Source of the DNA: Thauera carbonicopians
Lineage (GTDB): Bacteria; Pseudomonadota; Gammaproteobacteria; Burkholderiales; Rhodocyclaceae
Direction of reading: 5' to 3'
Assembly (NCBI RefSeq): GCF_025699485.1
Contig: NZ_JANUXN010000020.1
Location: forward strand, 1 to 64,000
Length of the DNA stretch: 64,000 bases
Part shown: piece after piece, positions 36,130-44,553 of the stretch
Layout: each line of letters opens with the position of its first letter
How positions within the stretch are numbered: position 1 is the first letter of the stretch
Notes under the pieces: generated by a model
Databases searched by the model: none
What the model saw: only the letters and a program-made list of their open reading frames with translations
Told to the model about the DNA's origin: nothing
Program-made: the position numbers and the translations under genes

Positions 36130-37110
36130 ATGAAAACTGCCCTGATCCGTGCCACCCTGGCAGCCGCCTGCCTGACCATCGCCGGCCAGGCCCTGGCTTC
36201 CGAGCCGAAGCGGCCCGAATGTATCGCCCCGGCCGCCCCCGGTGGCGGCTTCGATCTGACCTGCAAGCTGGCGCAGACCGCGCTGGTCGACAGCAAGCTG
36301 CTGACGTCGCCGATGCGCGTCACCTACATGCCCGGCGGTGTCGGCGCGGTGGCCTACAACGCAGTGGTCGCCCAGCGTCCGGCCGAGGCCGGCACCATCA
36401 CCGCCTTCTCCAGCGGCTCGCTGCTGAATCTGGCCCAGGGCAAGTTCGGCCGCTTCGACGAAAACGCGGTGAAGTGGCTGGCCGGGGTCGGCGTCAGCTA
36501 CGGTGCGCTGGCGGTGCGTACCGATTCGCCCTACAAGAACCTGGACGACCTGGTCGCCGCGATCAAGGCCGATCCCACCAAGGTCGTGATCGGCTCCGGC
36601 GGCACCGTCGGCAGCCAGGACTGGATGCAGACCGCGCTGATCGCCCGCGCCGCCGGCATCGATCCGCGCAAGATGCGCTACGTGGCGATGGAAGGCGGCG
36701 GCGAACTGGCCACTTCCCTGCTCGGCGGGCACATCCAGGTCGCCAGTACCGACATCTCCGACTCGGTGCCGCACATCGAAAGCGGCGACATGCGCATCCT
36801 GGCGGTGTTCTCCGACGAGCGCCTGCCGGGCAAGATCGTGTCCGCAATCCCCACGGCCAAGGAACAGGGCTACGACGTGTCCTGGCCGGTGATCCGCGGC
36901 TTCTACGTCGGCCCCAAGGTCAGCGACGAGGCCTATGCCTGGTGGAAGAACGCGTTCGACAAACTGCTCGCTTCGGAAGAATTCGCCAAGCTGCGCGAGC
37001 AGCGCGAGCTCTATCCCTTCGCCATGACCGGTGACGAACTGGACGCCTACGTGAAGCAGCAGGTTGCCCAGTACAGGGAACTGGCGAAGGAATTCAACCT
37101 GATCCAGTAA
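36130..37110 (+). CDS. Tripartite tricarboxylate transporter substrate-binding protein TctC
   Basis: A 326-residue periplasmic binding protein with a signal peptide ending near QALAS, then PECIAPAAPGGGFDLTCKLAQTAL, the family signature near the N-terminus, and VIRGFYVGPKVSDEAYAWW in the C-terminal half. TctC proteins bind organic acids for the TctAB permease. The start follows an AGGAGACAAC site. tctB and tctA follow at once. The substrate cannot be read from the sequence; a hydroxy acid or dicarboxylate fits the regulator and glycerate kinase nearby. Confidence 0.92.
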   Translation: MKTALIRATLAAACLTIAGQALASEPKRPECIAPAAPGGGFDLTCKLAQTALVDSKLLTSPMRVTYMPGGVGAVAYNAVVAQRPAEAGTITAFSSGSLLNLAQGKFGRFDENAVKWLAGVGVSYGALAVRTDSPYKNLDDLVAAIKADPTKVVIGSGGTVGSQDWMQTALIARAAGIDPRKMRYVAMEGGGELATSLLGGHIQVASTDISDSVPHIESGDMRILAVFSDERLPGKIVSAIPTAKEQGYDVSWPVIRGFYVGPKVSDEAYAWWKNAFDKLLASEEFAKLREQRELYPFAMTGDELDAYVKQQVAQYRELAKEFNLIQ

Positions 37111-37244
37111 GGCCGCCGGGGCTGCGCCATCGCTGCCCCGGCGATGGCAGCAGCTCCGGAATCCTGTAGCACATGGCTCCCGGGAAAGCGCCGTTCACGC
37201 CGCCGCCATCCCGGCAGGCAATCCATCACGAGGAATCCCTCATC

Positions 37245-37709
37245 ATGTACCAACGTATATTCGGCCTGGTGCTGCTGCTCATCTGTATAGGCTTGGCCAT
37301 CGTTGCCTGGGACTATCACGCGCCGTTTTCCTACGAACCGGTGGGACCGCGTTCCTACCCGCTGCTGCTACTGCTGCTGATGGGGCTGGGGGCGATCTAT
37401 CTGATCGCGACCAAGCCGGCGGGCGTCCACGAACCCGCCGACGAGCATGATCATCCGCTGGACCGCCACATGCTGATCAAGGTGGCCACCTGCGTGGTGG
37501 TGCTGACGATCTACGCCGCGCTGTTCGAGCTGCTCGGCTTCATTCCGGCGGCCATGCTGTTCGGCATCGTCATGTCCCGTCTCTACGACGGCACCTGGCT
37601 CGCCAGCGTGATCTCCGGCGTGGTCCTGGCCGTCGGCCTTTACCTGCTGTTCGACAAAGCCCTCGACGTACCGCTACCGCTCGGCATCCTCGCCGGTCTG
37701 GAGAACTGA
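37245..37709 (+). CDS. Tripartite tricarboxylate transporter small membrane subunit TctB
   Basis: A 154-residue protein with four hydrophobic helices (IFGLVLLLICIGLAIVAW, YPLLLLLLMGLGAIYLIA, VATCVVVLTIYAALFELLGF, ASVISGVVLAVGLYLLF), matching the TctB family. It supports the large permease TctA. Start at the ATG 37245 (MYQRIFG); the upstream ATG at 37173 is out of register with the family. The gene begins 134 bp after tctC and ends 3 bp before tctA. Confidence 0.9.
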   Translation: MYQRIFGLVLLLICIGLAIVAWDYHAPFSYEPVGPRSYPLLLLLLMGLGAIYLIATKPAGVHEPADEHDHPLDRHMLIKVATCVVVLTIYAALFELLGFIPAAMLFGIVMSRLYDGTWLASVISGVVLAVGLYLLFDKALDVPLPLGILAGLEN

Positions 37710-37712
37710 ACC

Positions 37713-39233
37713 ATGGATACATTCAGCTACCTCGGCCAGGGCTTCGGTGTCGCCCTCAGCCCCTACAACCTGTTCACCGCGCTGTGCGGTACGCTGATCG
37801 GCACCGTCGTCGGGCTACTGCCGGGTCTCGGCCCGATCAACGGCGTGGCGCTGCTGATCCCCATCGCCTTCGCTCTCGGCCTGCCGCCGGAAAGCGCACT
37901 GATCCTGCTCGCCGCCGTGTATCTGGGCTGCGAATACGGTGGGCGGATTTCCTCGATCCTGCTGAACATCCCCGGCGAAGCCTCGGCGGTGATGACCACC
38001 CTCGACGGCTATCCGCTGGCGCGCCAGGGCAAGGCCGGCGTGGCGCTGTCGATCTCGGCCTGGAGCTCCTTCCTCGGCGGTTTCATCGCCACCTGCGGCG
38101 TGGTGATCTTCGCCCCGCTGCTGGCGAAGTGGGCGGTGGCCTTCGGTCCTGCCGAATACTTCGTGCTGATGGTGTTCGCCATCGTCTGCCTGGCCGGCAT
38201 GGCCGGCAACAGGCCGATGAAGACCGCCATCGCGTGCTGCATCGGCCTGTTCCTGTCCTGCGTCGGCATCGACTCCAACAGCGGCGTGTATCGCTTCACC
38301 TTCGGCAGCCTGGGCCTGGCCGACGGCATCCAGTTCGTGGTGCTGGTGCTCGGCCTGTTCTCGGTCAGCGAGATCCTCGTGCTGCTCGAGCGCACGCACC
38401 GCGGCCAGAAAGCCATCGAAGCCAGCGGCCGCATGCTGTTCAACCTCAAGGAAGGCGCTTTCGTGCTGGCCACCAATCTGCGCAGCGGCGCCCTCGGCTT
38501 CGGCCTCGGCATCCTGCCCGGCGCCGGTGCCACGCTAGCCAGTGCCGTGGCCTACATGAGCGAGAAGCGCCTGGCGCACAAGGACAACCGCTTCGGCAAT
38601 GGCGACCTGCGCGGCCTGGCCGCACCCGAAACCGCCAACAGCGCCTCGGCCTGCGGCTCCATGGTGCCGATGCTGACGCTCGGCGTGCCCGGTTCGGGCA
38701 CCACCGCGGTGATGCTCGGCGCGCTGACGCTGTACAACATCACGCCCGGCCCGCTGCTGTTCCAGAACCAGCCCGACATCGTCTGGGGCCTGATCGCCTC
38801 GCTGTTCGTCGCCAACGTCATGCTGATCGTCATGAATGTGCCGATGATCAAGGTCTTCACCAAGATCCTTGCCGTGCCCTACTGGGCGCTGGTGCCGGCG
38901 ATCGCCATCATCACGTCGATCGGCGTCTATGCGGTGCATGCGACCACCTTCGACCTGTTCCTGATGATCATCATCGGCGTCGTCGGCTACATCCTGCGCA
39001 AGCTGGACTTCCCGCTGTCGGCGATCCTGCTCGGCTTCATCCTCGGCGGGCTGATGGAGCAAAACCTGCGCCGCGCGCTGTCGATTTCCGACGGCAACCT
39101 CGGCATCCTGTTCGCCAGCCCGATCACCTGGGGCGTGTGGGTGCTGATCGCAGCGATGATCCTGCTGCCGATCTATCGTTCCTGGCGGAACAGCGTCAAG
39201 CGCGCCGACAGGCCGGCAGCCGCCGACGCCTGA
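37713..39233 (+). CDS. Tripartite tricarboxylate transporter large permease TctA
   Basis: A 506-residue permease with about twelve transmembrane segments and the TctA signature regions GTVVGLLPGLGPINGVALLIP near residue 35, ILLNIPGEASAVMTTLDGYP near 90 and ILPGAGATLASAVAYMSEK near 270. It is coupled to ions and works with TctB and TctC. It ends the transport unit and is followed by a strong terminator at 39253-39294. Confidence 0.95.
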   Translation: MDTFSYLGQGFGVALSPYNLFTALCGTLIGTVVGLLPGLGPINGVALLIPIAFALGLPPESALILLAAVYLGCEYGGRISSILLNIPGEASAVMTTLDGYPLARQGKAGVALSISAWSSFLGGFIATCGVVIFAPLLAKWAVAFGPAEYFVLMVFAIVCLAGMAGNRPMKTAIACCIGLFLSCVGIDSNSGVYRFTFGSLGLADGIQFVVLVLGLFSVSEILVLLERTHRGQKAIEASGRMLFNLKEGAFVLATNLRSGALGFGLGILPGAGATLASAVAYMSEKRLAHKDNRFGNGDLRGLAAPETANSASACGSMVPMLTLGVPGSGTTAVMLGALTLYNITPGPLLFQNQPDIVWGLIASLFVANVMLIVMNVPMIKVFTKILAVPYWALVPAIAIITSIGVYAVHATTFDLFLMIIIGVVGYILRKLDFPLSAILLGFILGGLMEQNLRRALSISDGNLGILFASPITWGVWVLIAAMILLPIYRSWRNSVKRADRPAAADA

Positions 39234-39252
39234 TCGCCTGAGCAGTCGATCG

Positions 39253-39294
39253 ACCGGCCCGGCCGGCGGCGCGTCCGCCGGCCGGGCCGGTTTT
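39253..39294 (+). terminator. Strong intrinsic terminator after tctA
   Basis: Perfect 17-bp GC-rich arms (39253-39269 and 39275-39291) with a 5-base loop are followed by TTTT. It lies 20 bp after the tctA stop. Confidence 0.85.
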
Positions 39295-39403
39295 CGTTCA
39301 TGCCGGCAGCCTGGCGGCATTGCCGGGCGGTCTCGACGCTCCGGCTTGTCCGCGCCGGCCTTACGCGGCAGCATGCAGGCATTCTCCGCGCCCTGGTCCC
39401 GCC

Positions 39404-40561
39404 ATGTTGCTGCTCGATGCTTCCCTCGCCCAGTCCATCGTCGATCGCACGATGCAGATCCTGCATGCCAATGTGAACGTCATGGACGCGCGCGGCGTCA
39501 TCATCGCCAGCGGCGACGCGGCCCGCATCGGCAGCCTGCACGAGGGCGCGATGATGGTGCTGGCGCAGGGGCGCACGGTCGAGATCGACGATGTGCTGGC
39601 GCGCCGGCTGCACGACGCGCGACCGGGCATCAACCTGCCGCTGCGTGCCGAAGGCGGCATCGTCGGCGTGATCGGACTCAGCGGCGAACCCGATGCCATC
39701 CGGCAGTTCGCCGAGCTGCTGCGGATGGCGGCCGAAACCATGATCGAGCAGGCGCGGCTGATGCAGATCATCGCGCGCGATGCCCGCCTGCGCGAGGAAC
39801 TGGTGCTGCAACTGGTCGGCCTGGCCGCACCTGCACCGGCGCTGGAAGACTGGGCGCGCCAGCTCGGTGTCGATCCGGCGCGTCCGCGCGCCGTGCTGCT
39901 GCTCGAATCCGATCCAGCGGCCGCCGACGTGGCGGCCGTCGATGCGGCTGCCCAGCTCGCCGAACAGCAGCGCCTGCTGGGTGTGCTGGCAGCCGAGCCG
40001 GGGGTGTTGTGCGCGCCGGTGTCGCTGCGCGAAGCGGTGGCGCTGCTGCCGGTTTTGGCGGCGGCGGACGAAGGGCAGCGGCTGCGCGAGCGGGCCGAAG
40101 CCCTGCTTGCACGCCTTCGGCGCGACGGCCATCCACCGCCGCGCCTGGCGCTCGGCGGCGTGTTTCCGGGCCGCGCCGGACTGGTGCGTTCCTACCAGTC
40201 GGCGTGTGCGCTGCTGCGTATCGGCCGTCGGCGCGGCGGCGCCTTGCACTGCTATGCGGACCAGACGCTGGCCGTGCTGCTGGCCGGCCTGGACGAGGGC
40301 TGGCAGGCGGACGAACTGCGCCGCCCGCTGCAGCGGCTGGCCCAGCACGACCGCGATGGCCTGCTGCAGCGTACGCTTGCCGTCTGGTTCGCGCACGACA
40401 TGAAGTCGGCTGCCGCCGCCCGCGCACTGGGCGTGCACCGCAACACCCTCGACTATCGCCTGCGCCGGCTCGGGGAGTTGAGCGGGCTGGATCTGGCGCG
40501 GCTGGACGACTGCCTGCTGCTGTATATCGCGCTGCAACTGGCTCCAGCCGATCCGGAGTGA
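39404..40561 (+). CDS. CdaR-family transcriptional regulator (sugar diacid/glycerate type)
   Basis: A 385-residue regulator of the CdaR/SdaR family: N-terminal sugar-diacid recognition domain (residues about 5-135, starting LLLDASLAQSIVDRTMQILHANVNVM) and a PucR-type C-terminal helix-turn-helix (SAAAARALGVHRNTLDYRLRRLGELSGLDL). In E. coli CdaR activates glucarate, galactarate and glycerate genes. The ATG at 39404 gives the normal N-terminus. It precedes a glycerate kinase gene by 153 bp on the same strand, so it probably responds to glycerate or a related diacid. Confidence 0.9.
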   Translation: MLLLDASLAQSIVDRTMQILHANVNVMDARGVIIASGDAARIGSLHEGAMMVLAQGRTVEIDDVLARRLHDARPGINLPLRAEGGIVGVIGLSGEPDAIRQFAELLRMAAETMIEQARLMQIIARDARLREELVLQLVGLAAPAPALEDWARQLGVDPARPRAVLLLESDPAAADVAAVDAAAQLAEQQRLLGVLAAEPGVLCAPVSLREAVALLPVLAAADEGQRLRERAEALLARLRRDGHPPPRLALGGVFPGRAGLVRSYQSACALLRIGRRRGGALHCYADQTLAVLLAGLDEGWQADELRRPLQRLAQHDRDGLLQRTLAVWFAHDMKSAAAARALGVHRNTLDYRLRRLGELSGLDLARLDDCLLLYIALQLAPADPE

Positions 40562-40578
40562 TATTCGATTGTTGAAAT

Positions 40579-40615
40579 GCACAAATAAATCTAAAAAAAT
40601 GATGATAATTTGTGC
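40579..40615. promoter_or_regulatory. Inverted repeat in the AT-rich promoter of the glycerate kinase gene
   Basis: GCACAAAT at 40579-40586 and its complement ATTTGTGC at 40608-40615 flank a 21-bp AT-rich spacer. The block is clearly more AT-rich than its surroundings and lies 100 bp before the kinase start. It could be a CdaR operator; TTTT after the second arm also allows a terminator for the regulator gene. Confidence 0.45.
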
Positions 40616-40714
40616 GTTTTAATGAAGACTTCGCCGTGCATCCGGCTCTAATCTGTATCTGCCCTGCAAGTGCCGCCGGGCCTTGCATCCAATCCCCTGT
40701 CCGGAGCCACCGCC

Positions 40715-41869
40715 ATGAAAAAGATCGTCATCGCCCCTGATTCCTACAAGGAAAGCCTGTCCGCGCTGGAAGTCGCGCAAGCGGTCGAAGCCGGCTTCCG
40801 CGCCGTCTTTCCGCAGGCCGAATACGTGCTCGTGCCGGTGGCCGACGGCGGCGAAGGCACGGTCGACGCGATGGTGGCCGCCACCGCCGGGCGCCGGCTG
40901 GAAGTCGCCGTCACCGGTCCGCTGGGCGACAGCGTGCCGGCTTTCTACGGCCTCACCGGCGACGGTGCCACCGCGGTGATCGAGATGGCGGCCGCCAGTG
41001 GCCTGATGCTGGTGCCGCCGGCGCAGCGCGATCCGCTGCGCACCACCTCGCGCGGCACCGGCGAGCTGATCCGCGCCGCGCTCGACGCCGGCGCACGGCG
41101 CTTCATCCTCGGCATCGGCGGCAGCGCCACCAACGACGGCGGCGCCGGCATGGTGCAGGCGCTGGGCGCGCGGCTGCTGGACGCCGATGGCCGTGAGCTG
41201 GGGCCGGGCGGCGGTCCGCTGGCCGAGCTGGAGCGCATCGACGTCTCCGCGCTCGATCCGCGCCTGGCCGAATGCCGCATCGAAGTCGCCTGCGACGTGG
41301 ACAACCCGCTCACCGGCCCGCGCGGGGCCTCGGCGGTGTTCGGCCCGCAGAAGGGCGCGACGCCCGACAAGGTGCGCGTGCTGGACGACAACCTCGCCCG
41401 CTTCGCCCGCATCGTCGAGCGCGACCTCGGCATCGCAGTGGACCAGGTGCCGGGCGCCGGCGCGGCTGGCGGCATGGGGGCGGCGATGCTCGCCTTCTTC
41501 GGTGCGGTGCTGAAACCGGGCATCGAAATCGTCACCGCCGCGGTCGATCTCGACCGCCATGTGCGTGATGCCGACCTCGTCGTCACCGGCGAGGGCCGCA
41601 TCGACTTCCAGACCGTGCACGGCAAGACGCCGATCGGCGTCGCCCGCGTCGCCAAGCGCTACGGCAAGCCGGTGATCGGCATCGCCGGCTCGCTCGGCGC
41701 CAACGTCGGCGTCGTGCATGAGCACGGCATCGACGCGGTGTTCAGCGTGCTCTGCCGTCCCTGCACGCTCGAAGAGGCGCTGAGCGATGCGGCGGCGAAC
41801 GTCGAGCTTACCGCCCGCAACGTGGCTGCCACGCTGCGCATCGGCCCGGGCGCGCCTGCGTTACCATGA
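40715..41869 (+). CDS. Glycerate kinase (GarK/GlxK family)
   Basis: A 384-residue kinase that phosphorylates glycerate, in this family usually to 2-phosphoglycerate. Hallmarks are [18 protein letters not shown] at the N-terminus, [35 protein letters not shown], and [22 protein letters not shown]. Length fits the family (about 380). The ATG at 40715 follows GGAG. It lies between the CdaR-type regulator and an AEC carrier, and its product feeds glycolysis. Confidence 0.95.
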   Translation: MKKIVIAPDSYKESLSALEVAQAVEAGFRAVFPQAEYVLVPVADGGEGTVDAMVAATAGRRLEVAVTGPLGDSVPAFYGLTGDGATAVIEMAAASGLMLVPPAQRDPLRTTSRGTGELIRAALDAGARRFILGIGGSATNDGGAGMVQALGARLLDADGRELGPGGGPLAELERIDVSALDPRLAECRIEVACDVDNPLTGPRGASAVFGPQKGATPDKVRVLDDNLARFARIVERDLGIAVDQVPGAGAAGGMGAAMLAFFGAVLKPGIEIVTAAVDLDRHVRDADLVVTGEGRIDFQTVHGKTPIGVARVAKRYGKPVIGIAGSLGANVGVVHEHGIDAVFSVLCRPCTLEEALSDAAANVELTARNVAATLRIGPGAPALP

Positions 41870-41901
41870 GCGCCCCCTGAGCTTCCGCCCACAGAGCCGT
41901 C

Positions 41902-42837
41902 TTGGACATCATCTTCGGCATCATCCTGCCGGTCTTCGGCACGCTCGGCCTCGGCTACGTCGCGGCGCGCTGCGGTGTGTTCGACGAGGCGGCCAATCGC
42001 GGGCTGTCGCTGTTCGTGTTCAACTTCGCCCTGCCGCTGATGCTGTTCCGCGCCATCGCCCAGGCCGAACTGCCCGCGGCGATGCCCTGGGGCTACCTGC
42101 TGTCGTACTACATCGGTGCGTTCGCGGTGTTCGGGCTGGCGATGCTGGCCGGGCGGCTGCTGTTCGGGCGCCGGCTGGACGAGCAGGCGGTGCTCGGCCT
42201 CGGCGCCGGCTTTTCGAACACCGGCATGCTCGGCATCCCGCTGGTGATGACGGCCTACGGCCCGTCGGCGGCGCTGCCGCTGTTCGTCATGATCGCCTGC
42301 CACAGCCTGCTGATGCTGCCGCCGACCACCGCGCTGATCGAGGCGGCGCGCGGCGGCCAGCAGTCGGCGGCGGCGACGCTGCTGAAGCTGGGCAAGAGCG
42401 TGCTGGCGACGCCGATCATCTGGGGGTTGAGCTGCGGCCTGGCGTTCGCGCTGTCGGGCGTGCCCTTGCCCGGTCCGGTCGATGCCGTGGCCGGCGGCCT
42501 GGGAGCCGCGGCCACGCCCTGCGCGCTGTTCGCGCTCGGCGCCTCGCTGACGCGCTACAGCCTGGGCGGCAACCTGCGCGAGCCGCTGGTGCTGGTGGCG
42601 CTGAAGACGGTGATGCTGCCGCTGCTGGTGTGGCTGCTGGCAACCCAGGTGTTCGACGTGCCGCCCTTGTGGGTGGCGACCGGTGTGCTGCTGGCGGCGC
42701 TGCCGGCCGGGATCACGCCTTATCTCTTCGCCCAGCGCTACAACGTCTGCCAGTCTTCGGTCGCCTCGGCGGTATTCCTGTCGACCCTGCTGTCGGTGCT
42801 GACGCTGACGGTGCTGCTGTTCCTGCTGCGGCCCTGA
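41902..42837 (+). CDS. AEC-family transporter (auxin efflux carrier/malonate type)
   Basis: A 311-residue carrier with about ten hydrophobic helices in the AEC arrangement, starting ILPVFGTLGLGYVAARCGVF and including GLGAGFSNTGMLGIPLVM. It begins at a TTG codon (41902), 32 bp after the kinase gene. AEC proteins carry organic acids such as malonate or malate. The position right after glycerate kinase suggests a substrate related to glycerate. Confidence 0.87.
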   Translation: MDIIFGIILPVFGTLGLGYVAARCGVFDEAANRGLSLFVFNFALPLMLFRAIAQAELPAAMPWGYLLSYYIGAFAVFGLAMLAGRLLFGRRLDEQAVLGLGAGFSNTGMLGIPLVMTAYGPSAALPLFVMIACHSLLMLPPTTALIEAARGGQQSAAATLLKLGKSVLATPIIWGLSCGLAFALSGVPLPGPVDAVAGGLGAAATPCALFALGASLTRYSLGGNLREPLVLVALKTVMLPLLVWLLATQVFDVPPLWVATGVLLAALPAGITPYLFAQRYNVCQSSVASAVFLSTLLSVLTLTVLLFLLRP

Positions 42838-42927
42838 GCAGCCGCGATGCCGCGCATTGCCGTGACGGCCGCGAGTGCGTAGCATGCCGCGGTTCCCGCC
42901 GCCGGGCGGTATGTACCAGGCTGGCCG

Positions 42928-43878
42928 ATGTCCGACTTTCTCGCGATCCTGAGCTTTTCCTTTTCGGTCACCGGGCCGATCTTCGTGCTGCTCGGCCTGG
43001 GTGTGCTGCTGCGCCGCACCGGCATGCTGACCGACGGCTTCATCGACGCCGGCTCGAAGCTGGTATTCACCATCGCCCTGCCCACGCTGCTGTTCACCAG
43101 CATCGCCAGGACGCGCATCGCCGAATCGGCCAATGCCGGCATGATCGCCTACGGTCTGGCGGCGACGCTGGCGCTCTACATCGTGCTCGAATGGGCGGCG
43201 AAATTCGTCGTGCAGCCCGAGCGCGACCGTGGCGTGGTGGTGCAAGGTGCGTTCCGCTCCAACTTCGGCGTCGTCGGCCTGGCCTATTGCGTCAATGCCT
43301 ACGGTGACGCCGGCCTTGCCGCAGCCTCGCTGTATCTCGGCCTGGTGACGATCCTGGTGAATGTGCTGGCGGTCATCACCCTCAGCCGTTCGCTGCACCG
43401 CAGCCAGGGCGTGGGCAGGATCGTGCGCGGCATCGCCACCAATCCGCTGATCATCGGCATCCTGCTCGCGCTGCCGGTGTCGGCGCTGGAAATCCGCCTG
43501 CCGGAGCTGGCGCTGCGTTCGACCCAGTACCTCGCCGACATGACTTTGCCGCTGGCCCTGCTGTGCACCGGCGCCTCGCTGGATTTCCGCAGCCTGCGCT
43601 CGGAAATCGCCAGCACCGCGCTGGCCGCGCTCGGCAAGCTGGTGGTGGTGCCGGTGCTGCTGACGCTGGGCGCGGTGGCGTTCGGCTTTCGCGGCATCGA
43701 GCTGGGCATCCTGATGCTGATGGCTTCGGCGCCCTCGGCCGCGGCCGGCTATGTGATGGTGCGGGCGATGGGCGGCAACGCCACGCTGGCGGCGAACATC
43801 ATCGCGCTGACGACACTCGGTTCGCTGCTGACCACCAGCCTGGGCGTGATGATGCTGCGCAGCGCCGGGCTGATCTAA
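42928..43878 (+). CDS. Second AEC-family transporter
   Basis: A 316-residue carrier of the same family as the upstream gene (VLLGLGVLLRRTGMLTDGF near the start, FRSNFGVVGLAYCVNAYG in the middle, MLMASAPSAAAGYVMVRAMGGN near the end) but not close in sequence, so it is unlikely to be a recent duplicate. It starts 90 bp after the first one, on the same strand. Substrate unknown. The pair may move the same or opposite compounds. Confidence 0.87.
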   Translation: MSDFLAILSFSFSVTGPIFVLLGLGVLLRRTGMLTDGFIDAGSKLVFTIALPTLLFTSIARTRIAESANAGMIAYGLAATLALYIVLEWAAKFVVQPERDRGVVVQGAFRSNFGVVGLAYCVNAYGDAGLAAASLYLGLVTILVNVLAVITLSRSLHRSQGVGRIVRGIATNPLIIGILLALPVSALEIRLPELALRSTQYLADMTLPLALLCTGASLDFRSLRSEIASTALAALGKLVVVPVLLTLGAVAFGFRGIELGILMLMASAPSAAAGYVMVRAMGGNATLAANIIALTTLGSLLTTSLGVMMLRSAGLI

Positions 43879-43893
43879 CCGGACCGGCCGGCC

Positions 43894-44415
43894 TCAGTCT
43901 TCGTCGAAGCGCTGGCAGCCGAGCGCCGCGACGGTGGGCGGGCTGCCTTCATGGGTGTAATACAGCGAGCCGATTGCCCGGCCGTTCTGCCACGTCTCGT
44001 GCAGCATCAGCGAGCCGCGCAGGCCTTCGAGGTCGAGTGCATCCGGCCTGAGCACGCCGAAATCCACGATTCGCAGCATGCCGTCCATGTCAGCCGTGGC
44101 GTGGATGGCCACCGTATCCAGCAGGGCCAGGTCGGGCGACACGTCGCTGCTGCCCGCGGGAAAGCGCGCGGTTTCAGGCTGGCCGGGGGCCGGCCAGAGG
44201 AATTCGGGCGTGACGATTTCCAGGCCGGCGATGCGGGGCGCGCCGGTGGTTTCGGCAGCACTGCTCGCGATGCTGAGCACGGCCCGGGTGTGGTCCGGAT
44301 CGTCCAGGTCGGCGCAGATGATCCGGGTCTCCGCTGCAGCGGCGGAGCCGGCAGCAAGCGCTGCGAGGCAGGCAATCGCCGCCGCGCTCGATCGGCATGG
44401 CTGGTGCTTCGTCAT
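43894..44415 (-). CDS. Secreted protein of unknown function
   Basis: A 173-residue protein with a signal peptide (AAAIACLAALAAGSAAAAET) and no family I recognise. It contains a short Cys-bearing segment at each end (IICADLDD; LGCQRFDED). The start at 44415 (MTKHQPC) is the only good one. It is divergent from the GH19-type hydrolase gene 138 bp away and convergent with the second AEC carrier. A periplasmic partner or protector of the hydrolase is possible but not shown. Confidence 0.7.
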   Translation of the reverse strand: MTKHQPCRSSAAAIACLAALAAGSAAAAETRIICADLDDPDHTRAVLSIASSAAETTGAPRIAGLEIVTPEFLWPAPGQPETARFPAGSSDVSPDLALLDTVAIHATADMDGMLRIVDFGVLRPDALDLEGLRGSLMLHETWQNGRAIGSLYYTHEGSPPTVAALGCQRFDED

Positions 44416-44553
44416 CGTTCTGCTCCGCGGGAGATGCGGAACATTATGCATGCCGTGCACGGCAGGGATGTCGTCCGGCTTGAATTGCGCCCCGCGCTGA
44501 ACTTTAGTGAAAGTGCGCAGACGCCCGTGGCAGGCAATTTCAGGGGGTGCAGC

